64,000 bases of DNA, from positions 186,001 to 250,000 of the forward strand of contig NZ_LWTX01000005.1 in the NCBI RefSeq assembly GCF_002094305.1, in the 5' to 3' direction. The DNA comes from Prescottella equi (GTDB taxonomy: Bacteria > Actinomycetota > Actinomycetes > Mycobacteriales > Mycobacteriaceae). Shown one piece after another: positions 54,551 to 63,332 of the stretch. Within the stretch, counting starts at the first letter, position 1, and every line of letters starts with the position of its first letter. The notes beneath the pieces are model-generated. The model saw only the letters and a list, made by a program, of their open reading frames with translations, had not been told where the DNA came from and did no database searches. The position numbers and the translations under genes are program-made.

Positions 54551-55162
54551 CTACTGGCACGCCCCCAGCGCGTGCTCGATGCGCTCGGCGACCTGCTGCG
54601 GCCGTCCGATGCACTCGGCCCGTAGCTTCTCGGGGTCGATCCGGCCGATCGCGACGCCGTCGCAGACGACCTCGTCGAACAGGTCCTGGGCGATGCCGCC
54701 GGTCGCGAGATCCAGGGCGGTACACAGCGGCGTGGTGATGCCGAACGTCCCCACCACCTCGTAGTCCTGGGCACGCAGTTCCCGGCGGTGCAGCGCGAGC
54801 CGGCGGGTCGGTGCGGGCGCCGTGGCCTGGGTCGACAGGTGCACGAAGCTGGGGTGCAGGTGCCCGAGGCCGTGCAGTTCGGCCGCGCTCTGGTGGGAGA
54901 CGACGGCGGCGCCCTCGAACCACGCACACCACTTGGCGAACTCTTCGAGATCGCTGCGTGGGAACGAGGCCAGGCGGAACAGATCCCGTTCGATACGCAA
55001 CCAGGACCCCTCGGCCAGGCGGCCGCCGATGTCCTCGGTGGTACAGCCGAGGCGCAGCGCCTGCCCGGTCGTGAAATACCCCGCTTGCCGGAGCGCAAGA
55101 CGACGGAGATCCTCTCCCGTGTCGGGAGTCGGTTCACGTCGCGGATCTGTCCAGCCCGCCAT
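54551..55162 (-). CDS. AbiEi-like antitoxin-domain protein without a partner
   Basis: A 203-aa protein of the type IV toxin-antitoxin AbiEi family: N-terminal winged helix (LRRLALRQAGYFTTGQALRLGCT, about 20-45) and C-terminal antitoxin domain (VVSHQSAAELHGLGHLHPSFVHLSTQ). In AbiE systems the nucleotidyltransferase toxin AbiEii follows directly. Here the downstream gene is a convergent methyltransferase and none of the neighbours is a nucleotidyltransferase, so this is an orphan, possibly a regulator. Confidence 0.8.
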   Translation of the reverse strand: MAGWTDPRREPTPDTGEDLRRLALRQAGYFTTGQALRLGCTTEDIGGRLAEGSWLRIERDLFRLASFPRSDLEEFAKWCAWFEGAAVVSHQSAAELHGLGHLHPSFVHLSTQATAPAPTRRLALHRRELRAQDYEVVGTFGITTPLCTALDLATGGIAQDLFDEVVCDGVAIGRIDPEKLRAECIGRPQQVAERIEHALGACQ

Positions 55163-55287
55163 GCAGTAACCCTACTGCGCCACTGTGGGCCGGATCACAG
55201 CTTTTCGGGTCGCTCGTGTCCATACCGAGTCCGAAGCCGTGGCCCTTTCACAGAAACCGTTCAGAGTCTTCCGGGAGAATCACTGTC

Positions 55288-56052
55288 ATGTCGGCACCAG
55301 TGAACGCACCCCAGATGCCCACGCCCCCGAAACCCAAGCGGCGCAAGGCGGTCACGATCTCGCTCATCGTGGTCGCAGCCCTCGTGGTCGCGTTGGTCGG
55401 CGGAGAGCTGTTCCTCCGCCAGCGCGCCACCAGCTGCATGGAGTCCCAGTTCGAGAGCCAGCTCGGTTCCCCGGTCGACGTCAGCCTCAGCTGGAAGCCG
55501 GTGCTGCTGCAGATGACCGGCAAGAACGTTCCGTACGTCGAGATCGACAGCAAGGGCTCGGCGTTCGGGCCGGCGCAGGGCATGGAGGTCCGCGCCCGCG
55601 CCAACGACATCAAGATCACCGACTCCGCCGACAGCAGCGGCACGATCGGCAGTTCGTCCGCCGACGTCACCTGGTCCACCGACGGGATCCTGGCGACGCT
55701 GCAGGCACAGCCGCTGGGCGGCATGATCACCGCGGTCACCGCCGACCCCACCGCCGGAACCCTGAAGGTCTCGGTGGGCGGTTTCGCGGACATGACGGTG
55801 CAGCCGAAGGTGCAGGACGGGAAGATCGACGTCGAGACCGTGAGTGCCGCGATCCTCGGCCTGGGGCTGCCGACAGCACTGGTCGACGGCATCGTCCAGG
55901 CCCTCACCGACGGTCTGCAGCAGTACCCGCTCGGCATGGAACCGACGGCGCTGACCGTCACGGACAGCGGCATCGACGTGAACCTGCAGGGTGGCGAGTA
56001 CGTGATGCCGGCCGCCGACCCCAACGCGCAGAGCGGCTGCAGCCTGCTCTGA
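55288..56052 (+). CDS. DUF2993 / LmeA-like phospholipid-binding protein
   Basis: A 254-aa envelope protein: a short cytoplasmic Pro/Lys-rich tail, one membrane anchor (VTISLIVVAALVVALVGGELFL, about 25-46), then an extracytoplasmic DUF2993 domain with repeats of beta strands as in LmeA, a periplasmic phospholipid-binding protein needed for mannan elongation. GGGAGA precedes the ATG. It stands divergent from the AbiEi-like gene and convergent with deoC. Ligand inferred from family. Confidence 0.85.
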   Translation: MSAPVNAPQMPTPPKPKRRKAVTISLIVVAALVVALVGGELFLRQRATSCMESQFESQLGSPVDVSLSWKPVLLQMTGKNVPYVEIDSKGSAFGPAQGMEVRARANDIKITDSADSSGTIGSSSADVTWSTDGILATLQAQPLGGMITAVTADPTAGTLKVSVGGFADMTVQPKVQDGKIDVETVSAAILGLGLPTALVDGIVQALTDGLQQYPLGMEPTALTVTDSGIDVNLQGGEYVMPAADPNAQSGCSLL

Positions 56053-56059
56053 CGCCGGG

Positions 56060-56740
56060 TCAGGACTGGTCGGGCAGCCCGTCGAGCACGGCGCGGGTGC
56101 CCGACAGTCCCAGCCGGGTGGCGCCCGCGTCGATCAGCGCGAGCGCGGCGTCCGCGGTCCGGATGCCGCCGCTCGCCTTGACGCCGAGCCGTCCGCCGAC
56201 GGTGTCGGCCATGAGCCGCACCGCGTGCACGCTCGCCCCGCCCGCCGGGTGGAAGCCGGTGGACGTCTTGACGAAGTTCGCGCCGGCCTGTTCGGCCGCG
56301 CGGCACGTTTCGACGATCGCGTCGTCGCTCAGCGCGGCCGACTCGACGATGACCTTCAGCACCGGCTCCGGACCCACGGCGTCGCGGACTGCGAGGATGT
56401 CGGCGAGGACCGCGTTGTACTCGCCGGCCACCGCGGCGCCCACGTCGATCACCATGTCGATCTCGGTCGCGCCCTGGTCGACCGCGAGCCGCGCCTCGGT
56501 GGCCTTGATCAGCGAGTGGTGCTTGCCCGACGGGAAGCCGACGACGGTCGCGAGCACCAGGTCACCGAGGTCCGCCGAGCGCAGCGGCAGCATCGACGGG
56601 GACACGCACACCGCAAGCACGCCCAGGTCGTGCGCCTCGGCGACGAGGGCCCGCGCGTCGGCGTCCGACGCCTCCGGCTTGAGCAGTGTGTGGTCGACCA
56701 TCCCGGCGACGAAGGTGCGGTTACGCGCTGTCTCGGACAT
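56060..56740 (-). CDS. deoC: deoxyribose-phosphate aldolase
   Basis: Cleaves 2-deoxyribose-5-phosphate to glyceraldehyde-3-phosphate and acetaldehyde. The 226-aa class I aldolase has [10 protein letters not shown] near residue 15, the Schiff-base Lys in NFVKTSTGF near 155, and VKASGGIRT near 185. Length and motifs are typical. Convergent with the DUF2993 gene (7-bp gap). Conserved at this position in mycobacteria. Confidence 0.97.
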   Translation of the reverse strand: MSETARNRTFVAGMVDHTLLKPEASDADARALVAEAHDLGVLAVCVSPSMLPLRSADLGDLVLATVVGFPSGKHHSLIKATEARLAVDQGATEIDMVIDVGAAVAGEYNAVLADILAVRDAVGPEPVLKVIVESAALSDDAIVETCRAAEQAGANFVKTSTGFHPAGGASVHAVRLMADTVGGRLGVKASGGIRTADAALALIDAGATRLGLSGTRAVLDGLPDQS

Positions 56741-56764
56741 GCCCCGAAGCTTGGCACAGCTCGC

Positions 56765-56770
56765 TAGCAT
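56765..56770 (+). promoter_or_regulatory. -10 element of the methyltransferase gene
   Basis: TAGCAT, seven bases, then ATG at 56778. Confidence 0.5.
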
Positions 56771-56777
56771 CGGTTCC

Positions 56778-57620
56778 ATGGCAGCCCCCCGCGCCGAGGA
56801 GGTCGCCGCGACTTTCGACGCCGCCGCGGTCGATTTCGATCGGGTCGCGCCGCAGGTGTGGGACCCGGCCGGCCAGGCGCTCGCATTCCAGGCGGGTCTG
56901 CGGCCCGGTGACGCCGTCCTCGACATCGGCAGCGGCACCGGGGCGTCGGCACTCCCGGCCGCGGCGGCAGTGGGCCCGACGGGCCTCGTACATGCCGTCG
57001 ACCTGTCCGACGAGATGCTCGAACGCGGCCGGGTGAAGGCGTCGGATCGGGCGTTGCTCAACGTCGAGTTCGTGTGCGCCGACGCCACCACGTGGGAGCC
57101 GCCGAGCGCCGTCCCCGACGCCGGGTACGACGCGTTGCTCAGCTCCTACGCGGTGTTCTTTTTGCCCGAGATGGACGCGGCGTTCGCCCGACTGGCCCGC
57201 TTGGTGCGGCCCGGCGGCACCGTGGGTGTCACGGCGTGGCGCGAGTCCGCACTGCGCGAGTTCGCTGCCGCTTTCCTCGCGGCGCTCGGCCCGCTCGCGC
57301 CCGAGCAGCCGCCGGATCGCCCTCACGTGATGGCGCCGGCCCAGCGGCTCGACTCCCCCGCCAAGCTGCGCGGGTGGCTCGCCGATGCCGGGACCGAGCA
57401 CGTCGAGGTGCGCGAGCTGTCGAACCTGATCCCGGCGACGGAGGAGTTCTGCTGGAACTTCGTGGTCGGCAGCGGGTTGCGGGCGCTGTTGACCGGTCTG
57501 GGCCCCGACGTCGTCGCGCAGGTGCGCCGCGATTTCCTGGGGCAGATCACCGAACGCGGCCTGCACACCGTCGACGCGACGACCCTCGTCGGCACGGCGA
57601 AGGTTGTCGGCTTTCCGTGA
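56778..57620 (+). CDS. class I SAM-dependent methyltransferase (UbiE/Cfa-like)
   Basis: A 280-aa methyltransferase: motif [17 protein letters not shown] near residue 46, acidic motif [15 protein letters not shown] near 72, [11 protein letters not shown] near 100, and motif [19 protein letters not shown] near 150. Similar to small-molecule or quinone C-methyltransferases. Divergent from deoC. Followed by purU after 18 bp on the same strand, probably by read-through. Confidence 0.85.
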   Translation: MAAPRAEEVAATFDAAAVDFDRVAPQVWDPAGQALAFQAGLRPGDAVLDIGSGTGASALPAAAAVGPTGLVHAVDLSDEMLERGRVKASDRALLNVEFVCADATTWEPPSAVPDAGYDALLSSYAVFFLPEMDAAFARLARLVRPGGTVGVTAWRESALREFAAAFLAALGPLAPEQPPDRPHVMAPAQRLDSPAKLRGWLADAGTEHVEVRELSNLIPATEEFCWNFVVGSGLRALLTGLGPDVVAQVRRDFLGQITERGLHTVDATTLVGTAKVVGFP

Positions 57621-57638
57621 CCTGACAGACTGGGGCGC

Positions 57639-58526
57639 ATGAGTTCGACTGCCTCGACCGACGACCGTCGTTACGTCCTGTCTCTGGGTTGCCCCGACCG
57701 CACCGGCATCGTGGCGCGGATTTCCGCGTTCCTCGCCGAGATCGGCGGCTGGATCGTCGAGGCCGCGTACCACGCCGACGCCGACACCGGCTGGTTCTTC
57801 ACCCGGCAGGCGGTCCGGGCGTCGTCGATCAGCCTGAGCCTCGAGGAGATGCGCGAGAAGTTCGCTGCCGTCGCCGAGGAGCTCGGCCCCGAGACGGAGT
57901 GGACGCTCACCGACACCGGCGAGCGCAAGCGCGTGGTGCTGCTCGTCAGCAAGGAAGGCCACTGCCTGCACGACATCCTTGGCCGCGTCGCCGCCGGTGA
58001 GCTGCAGTGCGAGATCGCCGCGGTGATCGGTAACCATCCCGACCTCGAGCGGGTGACGAAGCGGCACGGCGTCGACTTCCACTACGTGTCGTTCCCGAAG
58101 GATCCGGCCGAGCGCGGACCGGCGTTCGAGCAGGTCCGCAAGCTCGTCGACGCGCACGATCCGCACGCCGTGGTGCTGGCCCGGTTCATGCAGGTGCTGC
58201 CCGCCGAACTGTGCGATCACTGGGCGGGCCGGGCCATCAACATCCACCACAGCTTCCTGCCGTCGTTCGTCGGCGCCCGCCCCTACCACCAGGCGTTCAC
58301 GCGCGGTGTGAAGCTGATCGGCGCCACCTGCCACTACGTGACCGCCGAACTGGACGCGGGCCCGATCATCGAGCAGGACGTCATACGAGTCGACCACACC
58401 GATCAGGTGTCGGACATGGTCCGGCAGGGCCGGGACATCGAGAAGCTGGTGCTGGCCCGAGGCCTGCGGTGGCACCTGGAGGACCGCGTCCAGGTGCACG
58501 GCCGCAAGACCGTCGTGTTCAGCTGA
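57639..58526 (+). CDS. purU: formyltetrahydrofolate deformylase
   Basis: Hydrolyses 10-formyl-THF to formate and THF, balancing one-carbon pools. A 295-aa protein with an N-terminal ACT domain (VLSLGCPDRTGIVARISAFL) and a C-terminal formyltransferase-like hydrolase domain containing VLARFMQVLP, INIHHSFLPSFVGA, and the catalytic His/Asp segment HYVTAELDAGPIIEQD. Length is typical. Methionine/glycine sensing by the ACT domain is known for E. coli PurU. Confidence 0.96.
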   Translation: MSSTASTDDRRYVLSLGCPDRTGIVARISAFLAEIGGWIVEAAYHADADTGWFFTRQAVRASSISLSLEEMREKFAAVAEELGPETEWTLTDTGERKRVVLLVSKEGHCLHDILGRVAAGELQCEIAAVIGNHPDLERVTKRHGVDFHYVSFPKDPAERGPAFEQVRKLVDAHDPHAVVLARFMQVLPAELCDHWAGRAINIHHSFLPSFVGARPYHQAFTRGVKLIGATCHYVTAELDAGPIIEQDVIRVDHTDQVSDMVRQGRDIEKLVLARGLRWHLEDRVQVHGRKTVVFS

Positions 58527-58532
58527 CGGACC

Positions 58533-59561
58533 TCAGTTCAGGCTGCGGAGCCGGTCCACTTCGGCATTGAAGTCGGCGACGGCCTCGACCGACGTCATGT
58601 GCCCGATCCCGCGGAGCACGATGAGCCGTTCGAGGTGGTCGGCGTCGTCGAGGATCTGCGCGACCCGACGCGCGTGCGACGGCGGGGTGAGCCGGTCCGC
58701 GGTACCCACCAGCACCGTGGTCGGCACCGTCAGGTTCTGCAGCCCGTCCTTGATGTCGAGGGCGCTCAGGGCGGCACCCCACCCGCCGCGGGTGCGGGGG
58801 TGACATTCGCTGACGATGCGCTCACAGAACGCGACCTCGGCGGGCGTCGAACCCGGCGCCATGGCCACGTACTTGATGGCCCGGGTGGTCATCGGTGACG
58901 ACGGCATCGGCATCGCCGAACCGAGGACGGCGCGGCCGACGGGCACGGGCACCCGCGGGAACCGTTGCGGCAGCGGGATCACCGTGGTCTCGGCGACGAG
59001 GCTGTCGGTGCCGGTGCTCGCGAGCAGCACCGACGCCGCGTACCGGTCCACTTCCTCGGGGTACTTGCCGGCCCACGCGACGATGCTCATACCGCCCATG
59101 CTGTGCCCCACGATCTCTGCCTTCCGCCCGTCGCGCACGGTCGCGGCGAGGACTGCGGACAGGTCGTCGGCGAGGACGTCGGGGCTCAGCGGGGTCCGGC
59201 CGATATCGCTGCGGCCGTGCCCACGCTGATCGTAGGTGATGACGCGGTACTTCTCGGCGAGCTCGTTGACCTGCGGATTCCAGAAGTCGGCCGAACAGGT
59301 CCAGCCGTGGCTGAAGACGATCGGCGGGGCGTCGGGCGACCCGTAGGCCCGCACGTGCAGTTCGGCGCCGTCGGAGCTGACGACGGGGACGATCTCGGGT
59401 TCGATGCGCGGGGTCGAGAACAGTTCGGCCTCGGTCTCGGGGCCGCCGCCGACGGGCCCGGCCCCGCGGGATCGGGCCGCGACGGCGACACCCGCCAGCG
59501 CACCGAGCCCCGCGATTCCCAGCAACGTCCACAGCTTCCTGTGCGACTTCCGTGCAGCCAC
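58533..59561 (-). CDS. membrane-anchored alpha/beta hydrolase
   Basis: A 342-aa hydrolase with one N-terminal membrane anchor (LWTLLGIAGLGALAGVAVAA). Triad: oxyanion IVFSHGWTCSADFW, nucleophile elbow GHSMGGMSIVAW near 155, late Asp in VLVGTADRLTPP near 280, and His in LRGIGHMTSVEA near 315. GTG is chosen because GGGGAG lies five bases upstream. It is 17 bp after the MerR gene on the same strand, hence likely in the AurF-MerR-hydrolase operon. Confidence 0.88.
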   Translation of the reverse strand: MAARKSHRKLWTLLGIAGLGALAGVAVAARSRGAGPVGGGPETEAELFSTPRIEPEIVPVVSSDGAELHVRAYGSPDAPPIVFSHGWTCSADFWNPQVNELAEKYRVITYDQRGHGRSDIGRTPLSPDVLADDLSAVLAATVRDGRKAEIVGHSMGGMSIVAWAGKYPEEVDRYAASVLLASTGTDSLVAETTVIPLPQRFPRVPVPVGRAVLGSAMPMPSSPMTTRAIKYVAMAPGSTPAEVAFCERIVSECHPRTRGGWGAALSALDIKDGLQNLTVPTTVLVGTADRLTPPSHARRVAQILDDADHLERLIVLRGIGHMTSVEAVADFNAEVDRLRSLN

Positions 59562-59578
59562 TTCCACTCCCCTTGCTT

Positions 59579-60340
59579 CTAGCCTGCGCGCGTCGAGTCC
59601 GTCTCGGGCGCGATCTGTTCGAGCTGACTCGCGGCCTTCGCGAGTGCCTTCGAGATCTGTTCCTCCATCGCCTCGGCGAACAGCGCGTGCACCGCGTCGT
59701 GCGCGAGTGGGCGCACCTGGTTCACCAGCGACGCCACTTCCGAGACCTTCGCCTCGTCGAGGTCGAGCGTGCCGCCCTCGGGCGCGAGGTAGCGCGCCGA
59801 GACCAGTTCGACGAACCGTCCGGCGACGTCTCCGAGGTCGCGGCGCACCGCCTCGGTCTGTTCGAGGATGTCCGCCAACGGGATGCCGGCGTCGACGAGG
59901 ACCTGTGCGGCCTCCATCAGGCGCGGATTGGCGACCGAGAACTCCTGGCCGGCCTTCGCGAGCACACCGAGCCGGGTACCGAGCGCGATGTTCTCGTCGG
60001 TGGTCTGGTCGCCGAACATGCGGCGCAACTCCGCCATCGTGAGTTTGGCGGCCCGCCGATACTTCTTCCACCGCCCGCCGGGATCGTCGGTTTCGAGGAC
60101 GTCGCGCACCTGCAGGCCGTACTGCGCGGCGGTGAGCAGTTCGCTGATGGTGGCGAAGGTGTAGCCGCGGTCGAGCATCCGGCCGATCAGATTGAGCCGC
60201 GCGAGGTGCGATTCGTTGTACCAGCCCGCGCGGCCCTCCTTGCGGGGCGGGGGCAGCAGACCCCGATCCTGGTAGACCCGAACGTTCCGCACGCTCATAC
60301 CGGCCTCGCGCGCGAGGTCGTCGATGCGGTACTCCGTCAT
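59579..60340 (-). CDS. MerR family transcriptional regulator (AurF operon)
   Basis: A 253-aa regulator: MerR winged helix at the N-terminus (YRIDDLAREAGMSVRNVRVYQDRGLLPPP), then a long helical C-terminal domain without Cys pairs. GAACATG is preceded by AAGG. It lies 89 bp after the AurF-like gene; the AurF promoter has the 19-bp spacer typical of MerR-controlled promoters. It probably controls its own operon (AurF, MerR, hydrolase). Effector unknown, possibly an aromatic or lipid compound. Confidence 0.87.
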   Translation of the reverse strand: MTEYRIDDLAREAGMSVRNVRVYQDRGLLPPPRKEGRAGWYNESHLARLNLIGRMLDRGYTFATISELLTAAQYGLQVRDVLETDDPGGRWKKYRRAAKLTMAELRRMFGDQTTDENIALGTRLGVLAKAGQEFSVANPRLMEAAQVLVDAGIPLADILEQTEAVRRDLGDVAGRFVELVSARYLAPEGGTLDLDEAKVSEVASLVNQVRPLAHDAVHALFAEAMEEQISKALAKAASQLEQIAPETDSTRAG

Positions 60341-60429
60341 GTTCCGCCTTCCCCGTAGGAACCGCGACGACGTCGGCGGTTCCGGCGAGGTCGACGGTGA
60401 GGGGAATTCTATCGCGGAGAGTGTGGGCA

Positions 60430-61362
60430 CTAGATGACGTGCGCCCGGCGCAGAAGGGCCTTGGACGGGCCTTCGATCAGCCCGCATTCGTCGAGGAATT
60501 CGACGGTCTTGCGGGAGCCCTCACGGATCATCTCGTGGTAGTGGACGTTGCTTCGCGCCGCCCGCTTGGCCTCTTCGACGTCGAGCCCGGCGGCGGCGTA
60601 CACCTGCTCGTTCACGAGGCACGTGACGATGAAGTACGCCGTGACGCCGAGCACCAGCCGCTGGTACGCAAGCTTGGCGCGGGACAGCGACCGGACACGG
60701 CGCACCGTCTCCTCACGCGCGAACTTGATGTGCCGGGCTTCTTCGAGCACATGGATCTTGCTGACCGTGCGGGTGAGCGGCTGGACGCGGGCGTCCCGCA
60801 TGAAGTCGCGCTGCATCATGTCGAGGATCTCCTCGGCGAACAGCGTTCCGCCATACGCGAGCGAGCCGGACGCTGTCGACTTGAACAGCCGGGCGGTGTT
60901 GCGGATCCACCGCTTGGGCCGGTACGACGGGATCCCGAAGCGTTGCGCCGAGCGGGCGAACATCGTGGAGTGCCGGCACTCGTCGGCGATCTCGTTGAGC
61001 GCGAACTGGACGTGCGGGGTGGCTGGGTCGTGCGAATAGATGTCGCGCAGCAGCATCTGCATGAGGATCATCTCGAACCAGATGCCGGTGCCGGCGACGC
61101 TCGCGGCCTCGTGCTTGGTGAGCGTGATCCGCTGCTCGTCGGTCATCCGGTCCCACAGTTCGGTGCCGTAGAGGCTGCACCACTCGGGGGTCATGCCGTA
61201 GAGATCGTCGGGGATGGGCGCCGCCCAGTCGACCTCGACCAGCGGGTCGTACGACTTGCGGGCGGCGGAGGCGAGCAGACGCTCGGCGGTGTCCTGACGG
61301 TCGCCCACCCGCATGTGCCGGGACGGAGGTACCTCGACTGCTTCGCGATGGATGATGGACAT
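60430..61362 (-). CDS. AurF-family diiron oxygenase
   Basis: A 310-aa oxygenase of the para-aminobenzoate N-oxygenase (AurF) family. Di-iron ligand motifs EIADECRHSTMFARS near residue 130 and LEEARHIKFAREE near 210 (ExxH pairs), with HEAASVAG near 85 and FAEEILDMMQ near 180 as further ligands. ATG with AGGAG upstream; a TTG two codons earlier is unlikely. Likely oxidises an amine or fatty/aromatic substrate. Substrate not predictable from sequence. Confidence 0.9.
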   Translation of the reverse strand: MSIIHREAVEVPPSRHMRVGDRQDTAERLLASAARKSYDPLVEVDWAAPIPDDLYGMTPEWCSLYGTELWDRMTDEQRITLTKHEAASVAGTGIWFEMILMQMLLRDIYSHDPATPHVQFALNEIADECRHSTMFARSAQRFGIPSYRPKRWIRNTARLFKSTASGSLAYGGTLFAEEILDMMQRDFMRDARVQPLTRTVSKIHVLEEARHIKFAREETVRRVRSLSRAKLAYQRLVLGVTAYFIVTCLVNEQVYAAAGLDVEEAKRAARSNVHYHEMIREGSRKTVEFLDECGLIEGPSKALLRRAHVI

Positions 61363-61421
61363 CGTCAACTCCTGCTCGACTGGTGTTCATGCAGGTCATG
61401 CCCAATTTCGGGCGTATGTCG

Positions 61422-61452
61422 ACGATAGCATCGTCACAACGAGCATTGTCAA
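61422..61452 (-). promoter_or_regulatory. MerR-type promoter of the AurF operon (19-bp spacer)
   Basis: TTGACA (-35, 61447-61452) and TATCGT (-10, 61422-61427) are separated by 19 bp, the over-long spacing that MerR proteins correct by DNA distortion. The spacer carries TCGT-N4-ACGA as a central dyad. The operon encodes a MerR protein. Confidence 0.65.
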
Positions 61453-61457
61453 GGTTT

Positions 61458-61481
61458 ATCTGTAACTGTTCGTGAACAGAT
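61458..61481. promoter_or_regulatory. nested palindromes upstream of the AurF promoter
   Basis: Inner CTGTTC-GT-GAACAG and outer ATCTGT...ACAGAT arms. Just upstream of the -35; it may be the operator of a second regulator. Confidence 0.45.
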
Positions 61482-61516
61482 GCAGCCGCCGACCCGTGCA
61501 GGCCAGGCCGGGGCAG

Positions 61517-61810
61517 CTACCAGCGCGGGCCGCGCTGGATGTCGTCCACCCGCGGGCGGACGTCCACGAGGTACACGCAGATCGCGACGACGGCGATGAT
61601 GCCGAGCATGTGCACGGCACCGAACAGGAACACCACGAGCAGCGACGCGATGAGGATGCCCAGCCAGATCGGCTTGCTCAGCTTGTCCACGGCGGTGAAC
61701 GCGTCCTTACGCTGACGCGCCGCATGGAAGATCGCGAAGACCGCGCCGGCGAGAGCCAGGAGCTGCAGCGCGAAAAGGATCAGTCCGGTGACGCCGTGAA
61801 TGTTGAACAC
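61517..61810 (-). CDS. DUF2516 membrane protein (Rv0476-like)
   Basis: A 97-aa integral membrane protein with about three hydrophobic segments (residues 8-30, 47-65 and 65-85). Conserved immediately downstream of hbhA in mycobacteria. No motif. Separated from hbhA by a terminator-type hairpin, so it may be expressed from its own promoter. Function unknown. Confidence 0.88.
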   Translation of the reverse strand: MFNIHGVTGLILFALQLLALAGAVFAIFHAARQRKDAFTAVDKLSKPIWLGILIASLLVVFLFGAVHMLGIIAVVAICVYLVDVRPRVDDIQRGPRW

Positions 61811-61845
61811 GTTTCCATCCTACGAATCGGGCGGAGATGCGCGCA

Positions 61846-61875
61846 GGCCCCCGCGCAACGAAGTGCGCGGGGGCC
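61846..61875 (-). terminator. hairpin terminator after hbhA
   Basis: GGCCCCCGCGCA pairs with TGCGCGGGGGCC, a perfect 12-bp stem with loop ACGAAG, 34 bp beyond the hbhA stop. No U-tract. Confidence 0.8.
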
Positions 61876-61908
61876 GATCCCCGATGGTGGTACGCGATCG
61901 GTGTCCGA

Positions 61909-62766
61909 TCAGTTGGTGGGCTTCTTGGCGGGCGCCTTCTTGGCCGGAGCAGCCTTCTTGGCAGCGGGCGCCGGGGTGGCCTTGGCCGCGGGAGCCTTGG
62001 CAGGCGCAGCCTTCTTGGCCGGAGCGGTCGGGGTGGCCGGCTTCGGGGCCGGAGCCTTGTTGGCGGCGGCCTCGACACGCTCGGCGGCGGCCTCGGACGT
62101 GGCCTCGGCCCGCTCACCGGCGTCGACGACGCGGCTGGCGACCGAGTCACCGGTCTCGGACAGACGGTTCGCGACGGTGTCACTGGTCTCGGAGAGAACC
62201 ACGGCGGCCTCGTCGGCGACGTCACTGATGCGTCCGGCCGCGCGTCCGGCGAGCTTGGCGGCCTGCTCACCGAGTTCACGCGTCTGACGCGCCACCGTGC
62301 CCAGCGCCTCCTCCGTGAGCTCGACGGCGTCACCGAACACGGCCTCGGCGCGTCCCAACTGCTCCTCGACGGCCGGCTGCTTACGGATACGCTCGACAGC
62401 CTCCTCGCCGCGCTCGGCGAGTGCGACGTACAGGTCGGAGGCGACCTTCAGGTACGCCTCGGCGACCTTGCGCAGCTCCTCGGGGGTGAACCGCTCGCGC
62501 AACTCGGCGAGCTCCTCGGGCAGCTCGGACGGCAGCGCGGCGAGACGCTCGCGGAGCTGCTCGACGCCCTCCGACACCTCGGTGGGGAGGTTGGCCCAGC
62601 GTTCCCGGGCCTCGTCGATGCGGCCGGACACGTCGGTGTTGGTGTTCTCGGCGCGGGCACGCACCTGGGACACGACGTCGGCGACGGCCTGGACCACCAG
62701 GTCACCGGTGCCGACGGCAGCGTAGAACGGGGTCTTGATGTTTTCGACGATCTTCGGATCGGTCAT
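61909..62766 (-). CDS. hbhA: heparin-binding hemagglutinin homologue
   Basis: A 285-aa protein with a long N-terminal coiled-coil/helical region (about 30-200, e.g. FTPEELRKVAEAYLKVASDLYVALAERGEEAVERI read as successive helices). Its C-terminal tail (about 205-285) is rich in Ala, Lys and Pro with repeated KKAAPAK-type units. In M. tuberculosis the Lys-rich tail binds heparan sulfate and the protein is surface exposed; here the tail is longer than the helical part would need. ATG overlaps the XRE gene stop. Confidence 0.93.
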   Translation of the reverse strand: MTDPKIVENIKTPFYAAVGTGDLVVQAVADVVSQVRARAENTNTDVSGRIDEARERWANLPTEVSEGVEQLRERLAALPSELPEELAELRERFTPEELRKVAEAYLKVASDLYVALAERGEEAVERIRKQPAVEEQLGRAEAVFGDAVELTEEALGTVARQTRELGEQAAKLAGRAAGRISDVADEAAVVLSETSDTVANRLSETGDSVASRVVDAGERAEATSEAAAERVEAAANKAPAPKPATPTAPAKKAAPAKAPAAKATPAPAAKKAAPAKKAPAKKPTN

Positions 62767-63230
62767 TCTCGGATCTCCTGTCGAGGTGGATCTGCGATCT
62801 CGTGCTCTTCTTCGTCCGAGGCGTCGGCCTGATCGGCGGATTCGGACTGGTGCGGGTCGTTCTCACGGCGGAACGACTCGTAGATCTCGAGAAGCACCTG
62901 CTTCTGCCGTTCGGTGATGGCACCGTCGGCCAGCAGCGCGTCCCGGACCGGGCTGTGCGGGCGTTGCTCGAGGATCCCGGCCTGCACGTACAGGACCTCC
63001 GACGACACCCGCAGACCCTTCGCGATCTGAGCGAGGACGTCGGCGGACGGCTTGCGGAGTCCGCGTTCGATCTGACTCAGATAGGGATTGCTGACGCCGG
63101 CGAGTTGCGCGAGCTGCCGTAACGAAACCTGTGCGGCCTCACGCTGTGAGCGGATGAAGCTGCCGATGTCCTGAGCGGCCCCTGCGACCACTCGGGCGGC
63201 ACTGCTCATGTCGTCGGGCTCGTCGACCAT
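62763..63230 (-). CDS. XRE-family transcriptional regulator (Rv0474-like)
   Basis: A 155-aa regulator: Xre HTH at about residues 20-75 (RQLAQLAGVSNPYLSQIERG) and an acidic C-terminal tail (SADQADASDEEEHEIAD). ATG at MVDEPDD is supported by GGGAG five bases upstream; an upstream in-frame ATG would add eight residues. Translationally coupled to hbhA (ATGA), so it likely regulates the adhesin or is its cistron partner; Rv0474 holds this position in mycobacteria. Confidence 0.9.
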   Translation of the reverse strand: MVDEPDDMSSAARVVAGAAQDIGSFIRSQREAAQVSLRQLAQLAGVSNPYLSQIERGLRKPSADVLAQIAKGLRVSSEVLYVQAGILEQRPHSPVRDALLADGAITERQKQVLLEIYESFRRENDPHQSESADQADASDEEEHEIADPPRQEIRE

Positions 63231-63332
63231 CAGTACTCCCTGTTCTGTACGCAAATCCCACGGTAGAACAGGGTGCTAACTATTGCAAGCACTTTGCTAG
63301 CACTTGTCGGCACCGAAGGCGAAAGACGCAGA

